This document shows positions 22,106-30,772 of a stretch of DNA of 34,767 nt, piece after piece. The notes below the pieces were generated by a model. It had not been told where the DNA came from. It saw only the letters and a program-made list of their open reading frames with translations, and ran no database searches. Both the position numbers and the translations under genes were made by a program. Origin of the DNA: Clostridiales bacterium (GTDB taxonomy: Bacteria; Bacillota; Clostridia; Oscillospirales; Oscillospiraceae); NCBI GenBank assembly GCA_902363045.1, contig CABIYX010000026.1, forward strand, positions 1 through 34,767. The letters are read 5' to 3'. Within the stretch, counting starts at the first letter, position 1. Each line of letters begins with the position of its first letter.

Positions 22106-24343
22106 TTGAAACCAGATAAAAGAAACAACAACGACAGCGGGAACAACAAGCGCAATGCCCTGGGATTGGTCAGCATCATCCTGTGGGCGCTGTTCCTGAC
22201 CCTCCTGTTCCGGAGCTGCTGGTCCTCCTATGAGAACGCCGGAACGGTGGAGGTGCCCTACACCACCTTTAAGAAGTGGCTGGTGGAGGACAAGATCCAG
22301 CAGGCCAACGTGGAGAGCGGGCAGATCACCTTCACCCTCCGGGAGGGGGTAGAGGTGGAGCTGCCCCAGCAGGAGGAGACCGGCGGTGCGGGAGACCTGA
22401 TGAACGCCCTGCTCCCGGAGCCCCCCCAGGACGAGGCGGCGGTGACGGAGTATGTGACCGTCCGGCTGAGCGGCGTGTCCGATGCGGAGCTGATGAAGCA
22501 GCTGGAGGAGCACTTGCCCGACGGGGCCTACACCGAGCCGGTGGACAATTCCGCCTATCTGCTCAACCTGTTCCTGGCCTATATCCTGCCCATCCTGGTG
22601 ATGGTGGGCCTGTTCCTGTTCATGTTCCGGGGCGTGGGCGGAAAGGGCGGAATCGGCGGCATGGGCAACCTGGGCAAGTCCAACGCCAAGGTCTATGTGG
22701 AGAAAAAGACCGGGGTCACCTTCCGGGATGTGGCTGGCCAGGACGAGGCCAAGGAGTCCCTCCAGGAGATCATCGACATCCTCCATAATCCCCAGAAGTA
22801 TACTGAGATCGGCGCCAAGCTGCCCAAGGGCGCCCTGCTGGTGGGCCCTCCGGGCACCGGCAAGACCCTGTTGGCCAAGGCCGTGGCTGGTGAGGCCAAC
22901 GTGCCCTTCTTCTCCATCAGCGGCTCCGACTTTGTGGAGATGTTCGTGGGTATGGGCGCGGCCCGTGTCCGCGACCTGTTTAAGGAAGCGGCCAAGATGG
23001 CACCCTGTATCATCTTCATTGATGAGATCGACACCATCGGTAAGTCCCGTGACAACCGCATGGGGGGCAACGATGAGCGGGAGCAGACCCTGAACCAGTT
23101 GCTGGCGGAACTGGATGGCTTCGACCCAGGCAAGGGTATCATCGTCCTGGGGGCTACTAACCGCCCGGAGGTGCTGGACAAGGCGCTGCTGCGCCCCGGC
23201 CGCTTTGACCGGCGCATCACCATCGACCGGCCCAACCTGGCCGGACGCCTGGCTACCCTTCAGGTCCACACCCGGAAGATCAAGCTGTCCGAGGACGTCA
23301 ACCTGAAGAAGATCGCCCTGGCCACCGCCGGGTGCGTGGGCGCGGACCTGGCCAACCTGGTGAACGAGGCCGCCCTGCGGGCGGTGCGCTTTGGCCGCCG
23401 CCTGGTGACCCAGGAGGATCTGCTGGCCTCCTTTGAGTTCGTCATCGCCGGCAGTGAGAAGAAAAATTCCGTGCTCACTGAGTTTGAAAAGAAGCTGGTG
23501 GCCTACCACGAGGTGGGCCACGCCATGGTGGCCTACAAGCAGAAGAACGCTGAGCCGGTGCAGAAGATCACCATTGTCCCCCACACCGAGGGCTCCCTGG
23601 GCTATACCTTGCTGATGCCGGAGGAGGATAAGACCAACCTGCGCACCAAGGACGAGTTGATGGCCAAGATCACGGTCTCTATGGGCGGACGGGCTGCGGA
23701 GGAAGTGGTGATGAACACCATGACCAACGGGGCATCTCAGGACATCCAGGAGGCTACCAGCATCGCCCGGAACATGGTAGCCATGTTCGGTATGAGCGAC
23801 GAGTTCGGCATGATGGCCCTTGGCTCCGTCCGGAACCAGTATCTGGACGGCGGCTATGGCCTGGACTGCGCCCAGGAGACCGCGGCTGTCATGGATAAGG
23901 AGGTCAAGATCCTCCTGGACAAGTGCTATCGGGACGCGGTGACGCTGATCCGGGAGAACCTGGAGGATATGCACAAGGTGGTGGCCTATCTGTTGGAGAA
24001 GGAGACCATCACCGGCGGCGAGATGGTGGCCATTATCCAGGGTCGGGACCCAGCCCTGGTGGAGGAGGCATACGCCTCCACGGCCAGCCGGGAGCGCAGG
24101 CCCCTGCCCGGGGACATCGAGCCCCCTGCCCGGAACATCCACATCGTCAGCGAGGAGATCAAGGCTCCCATCCCCTTAGAGGAGCCGGAGGAACCCGCTG
24201 AGGAGGCGACGCCCGCAGAGGAGGACTCTGCGGACGGCGGAGAGATGCCGGAGCCCTCTGCGCCCGCTTCGGAGGAGCCTGCCCCCGGTGGGGAGGCGGC
24301 TTCCGACGGGGAGGATCCCTCTGACACAGAGCCCAAAGCATAA
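22106..24343 (+). CDS. ftsH: ATP-dependent zinc metalloprotease FtsH
   Basis: Membrane-bound AAA+ protease that degrades damaged or regulated membrane and cytosolic proteins. The 745-residue protein has helix one (about 18-36), an extracytoplasmic domain, helix two (about 152-174), and the AAA module. That module has Walker A GPPGTGKT (247-254), Walker B IIFIDE (302-307) and the second region of homology GATNRPEVLDKALLRPGRFDR. The protease domain carries HEVGH (468-472); Glu469 is catalytic, and the usual form is HEAGH. An acidic Pro/Glu-rich tail of about 65 residues is longer than in most FtsH proteins. The start is TTG at 22106 with GGAGG nine bases upstream. It has its own promoter and terminator. 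Confidence 0.97.
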   Translation: MKPDKRNNNDSGNNKRNALGLVSIILWALFLTLLFRSCWSSYENAGTVEVPYTTFKKWLVEDKIQQANVESGQITFTLREGVEVELPQQEETGGAGDLMNALLPEPPQDEAAVTEYVTVRLSGVSDAELMKQLEEHLPDGAYTEPVDNSAYLLNLFLAYILPILVMVGLFLFMFRGVGGKGGIGGMGNLGKSNAKVYVEKKTGVTFRDVAGQDEAKESLQEIIDILHNPQKYTEIGAKLPKGALLVGPPGTGKTLLAKAVAGEANVPFFSISGSDFVEMFVGMGAARVRDLFKEAAKMAPCIIFIDEIDTIGKSRDNRMGGNDEREQTLNQLLAELDGFDPGKGIIVLGATNRPEVLDKALLRPGRFDRRITIDRPNLAGRLATLQVHTRKIKLSEDVNLKKIALATAGCVGADLANLVNEAALRAVRFGRRLVTQEDLLASFEFVIAGSEKKNSVLTEFEKKLVAYHEVGHAMVAYKQKNAEPVQKITIVPHTEGSLGYTLLMPEEDKTNLRTKDELMAKITVSMGGRAAEEVVMNTMTNGASQDIQEATSIARNMVAMFGMSDEFGMMALGSVRNQYLDGGYGLDCAQETAAVMDKEVKILLDKCYRDAVTLIRENLEDMHKVVAYLLEKETITGGEMVAIIQGRDPALVEEAYASTASRERRPLPGDIEPPARNIHIVSEEIKAPIPLEEPEEPAEEATPAEEDSADGGEMPEPSAPASEEPAPGGEAASDGEDPSDTEPKA

Positions 24344-24348
24344 TATAG

Positions 24349-24400
24349 CCCCCGCGCTGTGGAACCAGTGGTTCCGCGGCGCGGGGGTTCTCTGCTTTTT
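24349..24400 (+). terminator. ftsH terminator
   Basis: Outer stem CCCCCGCGC/GCGCGGGGG (24349-24357 with 24379-24387) and inner stem GGAACC/GGTTCC (24361-24366 with 24370-24375). CTTTTT lies slightly downstream. It starts 6 bp past the stop codon. Confidence 0.8.
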
Positions 24401-24437
24401 GGGGGGCTTCCGGGACGGCTGTCAGTTCCTTGCACGC

Positions 24438-24466
24438 TTGACGGAGAGAACTGTGGCTGATAAAAT
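24438..24466 (+). promoter_or_regulatory. Promoter of the small membrane-anchored protein gene
   Basis: TTGACG (24438-24443), 17-bp spacer, TAAAAT (24461-24466). The transcript would start about 14 nt before the ATG, just enough to hold the ribosome site. Confidence 0.8.
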
Positions 24467-24486
24467 TAGAAAAAGGGGGGGCTGGT

Positions 24487-25158
24487 ATGAAAAAATGGCA
24501 TATCAAAGCCGTAATTGGCGTGATTCTCTGTGTTTTGGCGATGCTGCCCGTTCTGTTTCTCCTGATCCTGCGGCTGGGATGGCCGCCGGTCCTGGGCAAC
24601 CTGTCTGCTGCCCGGGCCATCACCCGATATGCCACCCAGGTCTACCCGGAGTATCGGGCCGAAGGGCCGTGGGCAGGCTTTAACCTGGTGGACGGCTACT
24701 ACTGGCTGAGGGTTTCCGGGGAAGGGGGAACGCGCAGTCTGGGCTGTGATTTGGAGGACCGTTTGATCTGGGACCGGGAGCGGGAGGCGGCGCTGGAGGA
24801 GAAACTGAATGTGGGCCGCGCCCTGCGGTCCCTCGGAGTCCTGGAACCCAAAGGGTATACAGATTGGAGCGCGCAGTGGCCAGCAGACGCGCCGGACCGG
24901 CCATGGGTGATGGTGCGGACGGATTTTTACTTGGACGCCCCTGTGCCGGAGGAGCAGACCCTGCGGATGGCGCTGGCTGACCGGGCCATGGAAGTTTACA
25001 CGGTGATGGCCGCTGTCACACCCATCCGCCGGTTCTCGGTGGCCTGCGGGATCCGGGAGGAAAGGGAGACTGCTTGGTACCGGATCACAGTGGAGCTGGA
25101 GGATGGGAAGGCCCTGGCCCGGGAGGATATTTTGAACAGTAAACTGGTAAAATCATAA
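24487..25158 (+). CDS. Membrane-anchored or secreted protein, YfjL-like
   Basis: A 223-residue protein with a basic start and one N-terminal helix (about 7-31), either a signal peptide or an anchor, and a soluble extracytoplasmic part. The segment AARAITRYATQVYPEYRAEG followed by FNLVDGYYWLRV recalls the Firmicutes YfjL-like family; the assignment is from memory and tentative. No catalytic motif is visible. ATG at 24487 follows AAAAAGGGGGG. It is a single gene with its own promoter and a terminator shared with convergent malQ. Confidence 0.75.
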   Translation: MKKWHIKAVIGVILCVLAMLPVLFLLILRLGWPPVLGNLSAARAITRYATQVYPEYRAEGPWAGFNLVDGYYWLRVSGEGGTRSLGCDLEDRLIWDREREAALEEKLNVGRALRSLGVLEPKGYTDWSAQWPADAPDRPWVMVRTDFYLDAPVPEEQTLRMALADRAMEVYTVMAAVTPIRRFSVACGIREERETAWYRITVELEDGKALAREDILNSKLVKS

Positions 25159-25191
25159 TAAATAGTATAATAAGATAGTGATATATAAAAT

Positions 25192-25234
25192 AAACCTGCT
25201 CTGCGCGGCTAATATGGCCGCACAGGGCAGGTTT
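25192..25234. terminator. Shared terminator between the YfjL-like gene and malQ
   Basis: Arms AAACCTGC (25192-25199) and GCAGGTTT (25227-25234) enclose a further paired GCGGC/GCCGC inner stem. A T-run follows on plus (GGTTTTTGC) and a T-rich tract follows on minus. Confidence 0.85.
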
Positions 25235-25251
25235 TTGCTTGGAATATGGAG

Positions 25252-26691
25252 TCAGAGACACCGGCGGTAGGTACGGGTGATCTCCCGAAGCTTGCCGGAG
25301 ACGTAAGGATTGAGGGCCTCGCTGCGGACCCGCCAGCTCCAGTTGTGGTCCCCCATGGTGCCGGGGGTGTTCATCCGCGCGTCCGCGCCCAGACCCAGCA
25401 CATCCTGAAGGGAGGCGATGGCCAGATAGCTACCAGAGGCCCATGCGCCGGAGATGACTCCCCAGCCTAGGCCCTCCTCCTCCCGCAGGCGGAGGTAACG
25501 GCGGGCGTAACTGGCCTCCTCCGGCCGGGCCTCGTTGAGGAACTGGACGAAGGTGGGGGTGTCATGGGTCCCGGTGTAGACCACGGAGAAGGGATGGCAG
25601 TTGTGGGGCAGATAGGCACTCTCTCCCTGGGGATCGAAGGCGAAGACCATAACCTTCATCCCGGGGATGCCGCAGGTGCGCACGAACTGCAGGGCCTCCT
25701 GGTCCAGGTCGCCCAGATCCTCGGCGATGAGCTCCAGCTTGGGGGCGGCTGTCTGGAGCAGCCGGAGCAGCTCCAGGCCGGGACCCGGCTCCCAATGCCC
25801 CTCCTTGGCGCTCTTGGCCCCGGCGGGGATGGACCAGTAGGTGTGGAAGGCCCGGAAGTGGTCAATGCGGATGGCGTCGTACAGCCGGGCGCACCAGTGG
25901 ATGCGCTCCTTCCAGAACAGGAATACCTGCCGCTTGTGGCCCTCCCAGTTATAGAGGGGATTGCCCCAGAATTGGCCCTCGGCGGTGAAGGCGTCGGGCG
26001 GCACGCCGGCTGCCGCAGTCAGACGGCCCTGACCGTCCACCTGGAACAGCTCCGGGTGGAAATAGAACTCCGCGCTGTGGCTGGAGAGATAGATGGGGAT
26101 ATCCCCCATGATGCGGATCCCCTTCTGGTTGGCGTACTCCTTCAGATGGAACCACTGCTGATAGAAAATGTCCTGAAGGAAGGTGTGGAAGGCCATCCGC
26201 CGGGGGTCCGGGACGGCGTCCCTGGGCCATTGGCTGCAATCAGTCTGGAACTGGTCGTGGAGGGCGGCGAATTTGGCGTAGTCCTCCAGCCAGGGGAGGT
26301 GGAGCTCCTCCGGCATCTGGGCCCGGCGTCCGGGAAAGCGGAGGAACGCCTGATAGAGCAGGTCCATCCGGGTGGCCCGGAGATGGGCGTAGTCCACCCG
26401 GTCGGGGGAGTCCCGGCGGGCGGCCTCCACCTCCTGGTGGGTGAGCAGGCCCATGGATACCAGCTCATCCAGGTCGATGAGATCGGGATTGCCCGCAAAG
26501 GCGGAGGGGGACATATAGGGGGAATTGCCGTGGCCGGGGGGGACCAGGGGCAGGATCTGCCAATAGGTCTGACCGGCGTCCGCCAAAAAGTCCACAAACC
26601 GGCGGGCGGGCGCGCCCAGAGAGCCGATACCATAGGGACCGGGCAGAGAGGAGACAGCCAGCAGGACACCGCTGGCGCGTGAGTCATACAT
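25252..26691 (-). CDS. malQ: 4-alpha-glucanotransferase (amylomaltase, GH77)
   Basis: Transfers alpha-1,4-glucan segments between maltodextrins in the cytoplasm, as part of glycogen or starch-derived oligosaccharide metabolism. The 479-residue protein has the normal length of the short GH77 type. Conserved blocks are SSLPGPYGIGSLG, LPLVPPGHGNSPYMSPSAFA and GDIPIYLSSHSAE. The nucleophile is Asp277 in RIDHFRAF, the acid/base is Glu324 in AEDLG, and the third carboxylate is Asp377 in GTHDT. ATG at 26691 is preceded by AAAGGAG. It has its own promoter and ends at the terminator shared with the convergent gene. Confidence 0.97.
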   Translation of the reverse strand: MYDSRASGVLLAVSSLPGPYGIGSLGAPARRFVDFLADAGQTYWQILPLVPPGHGNSPYMSPSAFAGNPDLIDLDELVSMGLLTHQEVEAARRDSPDRVDYAHLRATRMDLLYQAFLRFPGRRAQMPEELHLPWLEDYAKFAALHDQFQTDCSQWPRDAVPDPRRMAFHTFLQDIFYQQWFHLKEYANQKGIRIMGDIPIYLSSHSAEFYFHPELFQVDGQGRLTAAAGVPPDAFTAEGQFWGNPLYNWEGHKRQVFLFWKERIHWCARLYDAIRIDHFRAFHTYWSIPAGAKSAKEGHWEPGPGLELLRLLQTAAPKLELIAEDLGDLDQEALQFVRTCGIPGMKVMVFAFDPQGESAYLPHNCHPFSVVYTGTHDTPTFVQFLNEARPEEASYARRYLRLREEEGLGWGVISGAWASGSYLAIASLQDVLGLGADARMNTPGTMGDHNWSWRVRSEALNPYVSGKLREITRTYRRCL

Positions 26692-26770
26692 GGGAACGGG
26701 CTCCTTTCAGGAAATTCACGGATCTTGGGAAAAAGACGGCCTCAATGCGGAAACAGAGGGGACCACGCAC

Positions 26771-26798
26771 AGTATAGCATAAACCGTGGAAAATACAA
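26771..26798 (-). promoter_or_regulatory. malQ promoter, extended -10
   Basis: Minus strand: TTGTAT (26798-26793), 16-bp spacer, TATACT (26776-26771) preceded directly by TGC. The leader is about 75 nt. Confidence 0.75.
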
Positions 26799-26817
26799 GG
26801 CAAGATGGGAAAAATGC

Positions 26818-27765
26818 CTATTCCTCCGCGGCCTGTTCAGGCGCGGCGCAGGCCCGGCGGAAAAAGTCCAGGGTGCGGTCGTTGGTCTCCCGGCTCTCCG
26901 GCCAGTCCCAGTGGCTGACCTCGAAGACATGGGTGAGGCGCTCCCCCTGGGCGCGGGTCCAGTGCAGAGTTTCGTGCTCCAGGGGGGAGCGGTCCAGCCA
27001 GTCGATCAGCCGGCGGCCCTGGCGGTAGTAGCGGTCCGGCTCGCTGGCGATGACCAGGATCGGGGGGAGGGGCAGGCCGGGGGCGGTGTCCTCGAAGCTG
27101 GCGCGGCCCCACAGGGGGGAGGAGGGGCCGGCGGGGCCGAACAGCATCCGCAGGTATTCCCGGGTGACTGCCCTGTCCAAATGGGGCTTGAGAACGTTGA
27201 AGCGGTAGACATCGCATACCCCGTGGGCGATGGCCAGGGCCCGGAAGGGGTGGGCCAGGGGGACGGCTCCGTACAACTCCTGGAGGGAGGAGTCCAGCTG
27301 GATACAGGCGGCCAGCCCGGCCAGATGTCCCCCGGCGGAGTCCCCGGTGAGGCAGAGCCGGTCCAGATCCAGACCGTATGTGCCGGCATGGCGCTCCAGC
27401 CAGTGGAAGCTGGCAAAGACGTCCTGGATCTGCTCACGAAGGTCTACTTCGGGGAGCAGGCGGTAGCTCATGCCCATGACGGCCCACCCCTGGGAGGCCA
27501 GGTACATACAGTAGGCCTGGTTCAGCTCCCGGTCGCCGTACATCCAGCCGCCTCCATGGATGTCTACGATCACAGGCAGAGAGCCGTCTGCTCCAAGTGG
27601 GCGGTACAGGTTCAACGTGTGCATGGGGTGGCTGCCGGACAGATAGGGGAGGCCCTCCAGGACCTCCACCCCTGTGGGGAGAGGCTGAGAGGCCAGGCGG
27701 ACGGCGTCCCTCCGGCGGTTGGACGCCCATTTCCGGCAGATCAGGGCGCGGGTCAGGTATCCCAT
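26818..27765 (-). CDS. Alpha/beta hydrolase, hormone-sensitive-lipase-like esterase
   Basis: A 315-residue cytosolic carboxylesterase-type hydrolase. The oxyanion motif HGGGW (residues 70-74), the nucleophile elbow GDSAGG (Ser143), the likely acid Asp244 in ASEPDRYY and the base His279 in THVFEV make a complete triad. The layout fits family IV (HSL-like) enzymes, which cleave small acyl esters; the natural substrate is unknown. ATG at 27765 has AAGGAG upstream. Only 28 bp separate it from the ferredoxin terminator and no promoter fits there. It is probably expressed by readthrough from the ferredoxin transcript. Confidence 0.9.
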   Translation of the reverse strand: MGYLTRALICRKWASNRRRDAVRLASQPLPTGVEVLEGLPYLSGSHPMHTLNLYRPLGADGSLPVIVDIHGGGWMYGDRELNQAYCMYLASQGWAVMGMSYRLLPEVDLREQIQDVFASFHWLERHAGTYGLDLDRLCLTGDSAGGHLAGLAACIQLDSSLQELYGAVPLAHPFRALAIAHGVCDVYRFNVLKPHLDRAVTREYLRMLFGPAGPSSPLWGRASFEDTAPGLPLPPILVIASEPDRYYRQGRRLIDWLDRSPLEHETLHWTRAQGERLTHVFEVSHWDWPESRETNDRTLDFFRRACAAPEQAAEE

Positions 27766-27787
27766 AGCAGGCTCCTTCCGGGTGAAA

Positions 27788-27820
27788 TAAAAAACAGCTC
27801 CGGCCGGTGGGCCGGAGCTG
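27788..27820 (-). terminator. Ferredoxin terminator
   Basis: A perfect 11-bp stem (27795-27805 with 27810-27820), 4-nt loop, followed on minus by T7-rich sequence. It lies between the ferredoxin and hydrolase genes and probably attenuates the latter. Confidence 0.9.
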
Positions 27821-27843
27821 CTCTTTTCCGTTTCGAGGAGCGA

Positions 27844-28014
27844 TTAGCCCTCAGAAATGGCGCTCATGGGGCAGGTACCAGCGCAGGAACCGCAGTCCAG
27901 GCAAGCACCGGCGTCGATCACGTAATGATCATCACCCTGAGAAATGGCGCCCACGGGGCAGGCATCCGCGCAGGAACCACAGCTGATGCAAGCATCGCTA
28001 ATGACATAAGCCAT
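27844..28014 (-). CDS. 2[4Fe-4S] ferredoxin
   Basis: A 56-residue clostridial-type ferredoxin that shuttles low-potential electrons for cytoplasmic enzymes such as pyruvate:ferredoxin oxidoreductase, hydrogenase or Rnf. Two cluster motifs are clear: CISCGSCADACP (residues 9-20) and CLDCGSCAGTCP (38-49). The four spaced Cys of each half bind one [4Fe-4S] with the fourth Cys of the pair. The two halves also match at DNA level, a trace of the old internal duplication. ATG at 28014 has GGGAGGTG upstream. It has its own promoter and terminator. Confidence 0.97.
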   Translation of the reverse strand: MAYVISDACISCGSCADACPVGAISQGDDHYVIDAGACLDCGSCAGTCPMSAISEG

Positions 28015-28046
28015 TGGAAATACACCTCCCTTAGAATGTATCTCTT

Positions 28047-28074
28047 ATTTTATCACATCTTTTTGAAAATGCAA
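28047..28074 (-). promoter_or_regulatory. Ferredoxin promoter
   Basis: Minus strand: TTGCAT (28074-28069), 16-bp spacer, TAAAAT (28052-28047) preceded by TGA, giving an extended -10. Confidence 0.75.
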
Positions 28075-28194
28075 TGCTAATTTTTCTGAAAAGCGGGCAT
28101 AGTTAAAAAAGCGCCGGCGGCCGCAGGTCCCGGCCCGACAGATGGAGAGACGGGGGGAATTTCTTTGGAACAGAAGTCACGGAGGCGATGGGAG

Positions 28195-30621
28195 ATGGCG
28201 GACAGCCGGTTTACATCCACAGCTCTGGGGGCCATCCGGCTGGCCCAGGAGAACGCGGCCCGGCTGGGGCACTGCTATGTGGGCAGCGAGCACCTTCTGC
28301 TGGGCCTGGCCTGCCAGGAATACAGCCTGGCGGCCAGCCTTCTGAGGGAGGCGGGAGCGGACAGCCGCTCGCTGCGGGCGGCCGTTGTACAGATGGTGGG
28401 CACCGGGGCGCCTGGCCCCACCCTGCGCCAGGGCTTGACGCCCCGGTGCTGCCAGGTCATCCGCCGGGCGGCGGAGGAGTGCCGGCGGTTGGGCGGTCCG
28501 GCGGTGGGGGCGGAGCACCTGCTGCTGGGGGTGCTTCTGGAGCCGGACAGCTCCGGGGCCCGCCTGCTGGGGGCCTGTGAGGTGGACCGGGAGGGCCTGC
28601 GCCGGGCGGTGTACGCCGCTCTGGGGGGCGAGGATGGCGCGCCTCGCCCCATGCGGAGCCGGGAGCCGGAGCGGGTCTCCGGCGACACCCGCCAGCTGGA
28701 CCAGTGCGCCCGGGATCTGACCCGGATGGCGGCGGAGGGGCGGCTGGATCCGGTGATCGGCCGGGAGGAGGAGCTGGACCGGGTGATCCAGATCCTCTCC
28801 CGCCGGACCAAGAACAACCCGGCCCTTATCGGGGAGCCTGGTGTGGGAAAGACTGCGGTGGCGGAGGGGCTGGCCCTGGCCATCGCCGACGGCGCCGCCC
28901 CGGCCCATCTGCTGGGCAAGCGGGTGTGCGCCCTGGACCTGTCCGCCATGGTGGCGGGAACCAAGTACCGGGGGGAGTTCGAGGAGAAGCTGAAGCACGT
29001 GCTTCAGGAGGTGCGCCGGGCAGGGAATATTATCCTTTTTATCGATGAGCTGCACACCATCGTGGGAGCTGGCTCGGCGGAGGGCGCCATCGATGCGGCC
29101 AACATCCTGAAGCCCGCCCTCTCACGAGGGGAGATCCAGGTGCTGGGGGCCACCACTCTGGACGAGTACCGGCGGTATATTGAGAAGGACTCCGCCCTGG
29201 AGCGGCGGTTCCAGCCGGTCACAGTCCGGGAGCCCTCCCGGGAAGAGACGCTGGCTATCCTCCGGGGGCTGCGGGGCCGGTACGAGACGCACCACCACCT
29301 GACCATCACCGATGGAGCCTTGACAGCGGCGGTGGATCTGTCCATCCGCTATCTGCCCCAGCGCTTCCTGCCGGACAAGGCTATTGACCTGGTGGACGAG
29401 GCGGCCTCCCGGGCGCGGCTGTCCACACGGGTCCTGCCGGAGGAACTGCAAAAGCTGGAGGAGCGGGCGGTCCAGACGGGACGGAAGCTGGCGGAGGCCA
29501 TCCGAAAGCAGGACTTTGAGGAGGCGGCCATGCTCCGGGACGCGGAGGGGGACTTCCGCCGGGAGCTGGAGGCGGGAAAGCGCCGCTGGCAGGCGGAGCA
29601 CGCCCCCAGGGCAGTGGGGGAGGAGCACATCCGGGCGGTCCTGTCCCAATGGACCGGGGTGCCGGTGAGCGACCCCACGGAGCGGGACCGGCAGGCGCTG
29701 GCCACCCTGGAGGAGAGCCTCCACCGGGAGCTGCTGGGCCAGGACGAGGCCGCCCGGACCGTGGCCCGGGCGGTGCGCCGGGGGCGGCTGGGCCTGAAGG
29801 ACCCCCGCCGCCCAGTGGGCTGCTTCCTGTTGCTGGGCCCCAGCGGGGTGGGCAAGACCCAACTGTGCCGGGCGCTGGCCGCCGCCCTGTTCGGCAGTCA
29901 GGACGCCCTGCTCCGCTTCGATATGTCCGAATATATGGAGGGACACAGCGTCTCCCGGCTCATCGGTTCGCCCCCCGGCTATGTGGGACACGACGAGGGC
30001 GGGCAGCTGACCGAGCGGGTGCGGCGGAATCCCTGGTCTGTGGTGCTGCTGGACGAGCTGGAGAAGGCCCACCGGGATGTGTGGTCCATCCTCCTCCAGG
30101 TGATGGAGGAGGGGGTGCTCACCGACGCCCAGGGGCGGCGGACGGATTTCCGGAACACGGTGCTGGTGATGACCTCTAACCTGGGGGCGCGGCACTTCCG
30201 GGCCCAGGGGCGGCTGGGCTTCCTGCCGGAGGAGGGGACCGACCGGGCGGAGGTGGAGAGGGCGGTACTGGCCGAAGCCAGGCGGACCTTTGCCCCGGAG
30301 TTTTTGAACCGGCTGGACGGGACCCTGGTGTTCCACCCACTGGACGGAGACAGTCTGGCCGCCATCACCCGGCAGCTGCTGGACCAGACGGGAGAGCGGC
30401 TGTCCGCCCTGGGGGTGTCCCTCCAGGTGGAGGAGGAGGCCGTCCGGCTGCTGGCCCAGGCGGGAGGCGATCGGGACTACGGAGCCAGGCCTCTGCGGCG
30501 GGCCATCGCGGCCCAGGTGGAGGATCCCGCCGCCGACCTGCTGCTGGAGGGGGCGCTGTGCTCCGGCGGGACCCTCCGGGTGGTGGCCGAGGGGGACCGG
30601 ATACAGGTTCGGCCAGCGTAG
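28195..30621 (+). CDS. clpC: ClpC-type AAA+ unfoldase of a Clp protease
   Basis: Hexameric ATP-driven unfoldase that feeds proteins to ClpP. The 808-residue protein has a Clp N-domain with two repeats (about 4-145) and AAA-1 with Walker A GEPGVGKT (213-220) and Walker B ILFIDE. A short UVR-bearing middle domain follows ([15 protein letters not shown]). AAA-2 has Walker A GPSGVGKT (548-555), Walker [12 protein letters not shown] and sensor region TSNLGARH. An LGF tripeptide in AAA-2 fits the ClpP-docking loop. ATG at 28195 is chosen because RFTSTALGA aligns with the family N-terminus and GGAGG is nine bases upstream. A TTG at 28165 is an alternative. It lies alone, without ctsR, mcsA or mcsB beside it and without a visible CtsR box. 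Confidence 0.92.
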   Translation: MADSRFTSTALGAIRLAQENAARLGHCYVGSEHLLLGLACQEYSLAASLLREAGADSRSLRAAVVQMVGTGAPGPTLRQGLTPRCCQVIRRAAEECRRLGGPAVGAEHLLLGVLLEPDSSGARLLGACEVDREGLRRAVYAALGGEDGAPRPMRSREPERVSGDTRQLDQCARDLTRMAAEGRLDPVIGREEELDRVIQILSRRTKNNPALIGEPGVGKTAVAEGLALAIADGAAPAHLLGKRVCALDLSAMVAGTKYRGEFEEKLKHVLQEVRRAGNIILFIDELHTIVGAGSAEGAIDAANILKPALSRGEIQVLGATTLDEYRRYIEKDSALERRFQPVTVREPSREETLAILRGLRGRYETHHHLTITDGALTAAVDLSIRYLPQRFLPDKAIDLVDEAASRARLSTRVLPEELQKLEERAVQTGRKLAEAIRKQDFEEAAMLRDAEGDFRRELEAGKRRWQAEHAPRAVGEEHIRAVLSQWTGVPVSDPTERDRQALATLEESLHRELLGQDEAARTVARAVRRGRLGLKDPRRPVGCFLLLGPSGVGKTQLCRALAAALFGSQDALLRFDMSEYMEGHSVSRLIGSPPGYVGHDEGGQLTERVRRNPWSVVLLDELEKAHRDVWSILLQVMEEGVLTDAQGRRTDFRNTVLVMTSNLGARHFRAQGRLGFLPEEGTDRAEVERAVLAEARRTFAPEFLNRLDGTLVFHPLDGDSLAAITRQLLDQTGERLSALGVSLQVEEEAVRLLAQAGGDRDYGARPLRRAIAAQVEDPAADLLLEGALCSGGTLRVVAEGDRIQVRPA

Positions 30622-30684
30622 CGGCGGATGGAGAACGAAGCCTATAAATATGATATTAAATATTAGATTTAGTAATTTTTGATA

Positions 30685-30713
30685 TTGATAACTGCGGCCA
30701 AAGAGATTATACT
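30685..30713 (+). promoter_or_regulatory. Promoter of the hemolysin III-family gene
   Basis: TTGATA (30685-30690), 17-bp spacer, TATACT (30708-30713). The leader is about 50 nt. Confidence 0.85.
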
Positions 30714-30772
30714 AGATCATACAGACAGCGGCGTATAGGGGACGGACCCGGCGCTGGAAGGGAGCGGTTTGT

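Noticed and set aside
21971..24142. A 723-codon minus-strand open frame across ftsH
   Set aside because: Antisense of ftsH; no ribosome site and no recognisable motif.
27844..28014. Tandem repeat element where the two ferredoxin halves match
   Set aside because: The repeat is explained by the two cluster-binding halves of the ferredoxin itself.
28030..28194. CtsR operator upstream of clpC
   Set aside because: No tandem GGTCAAA-type heptads are present.
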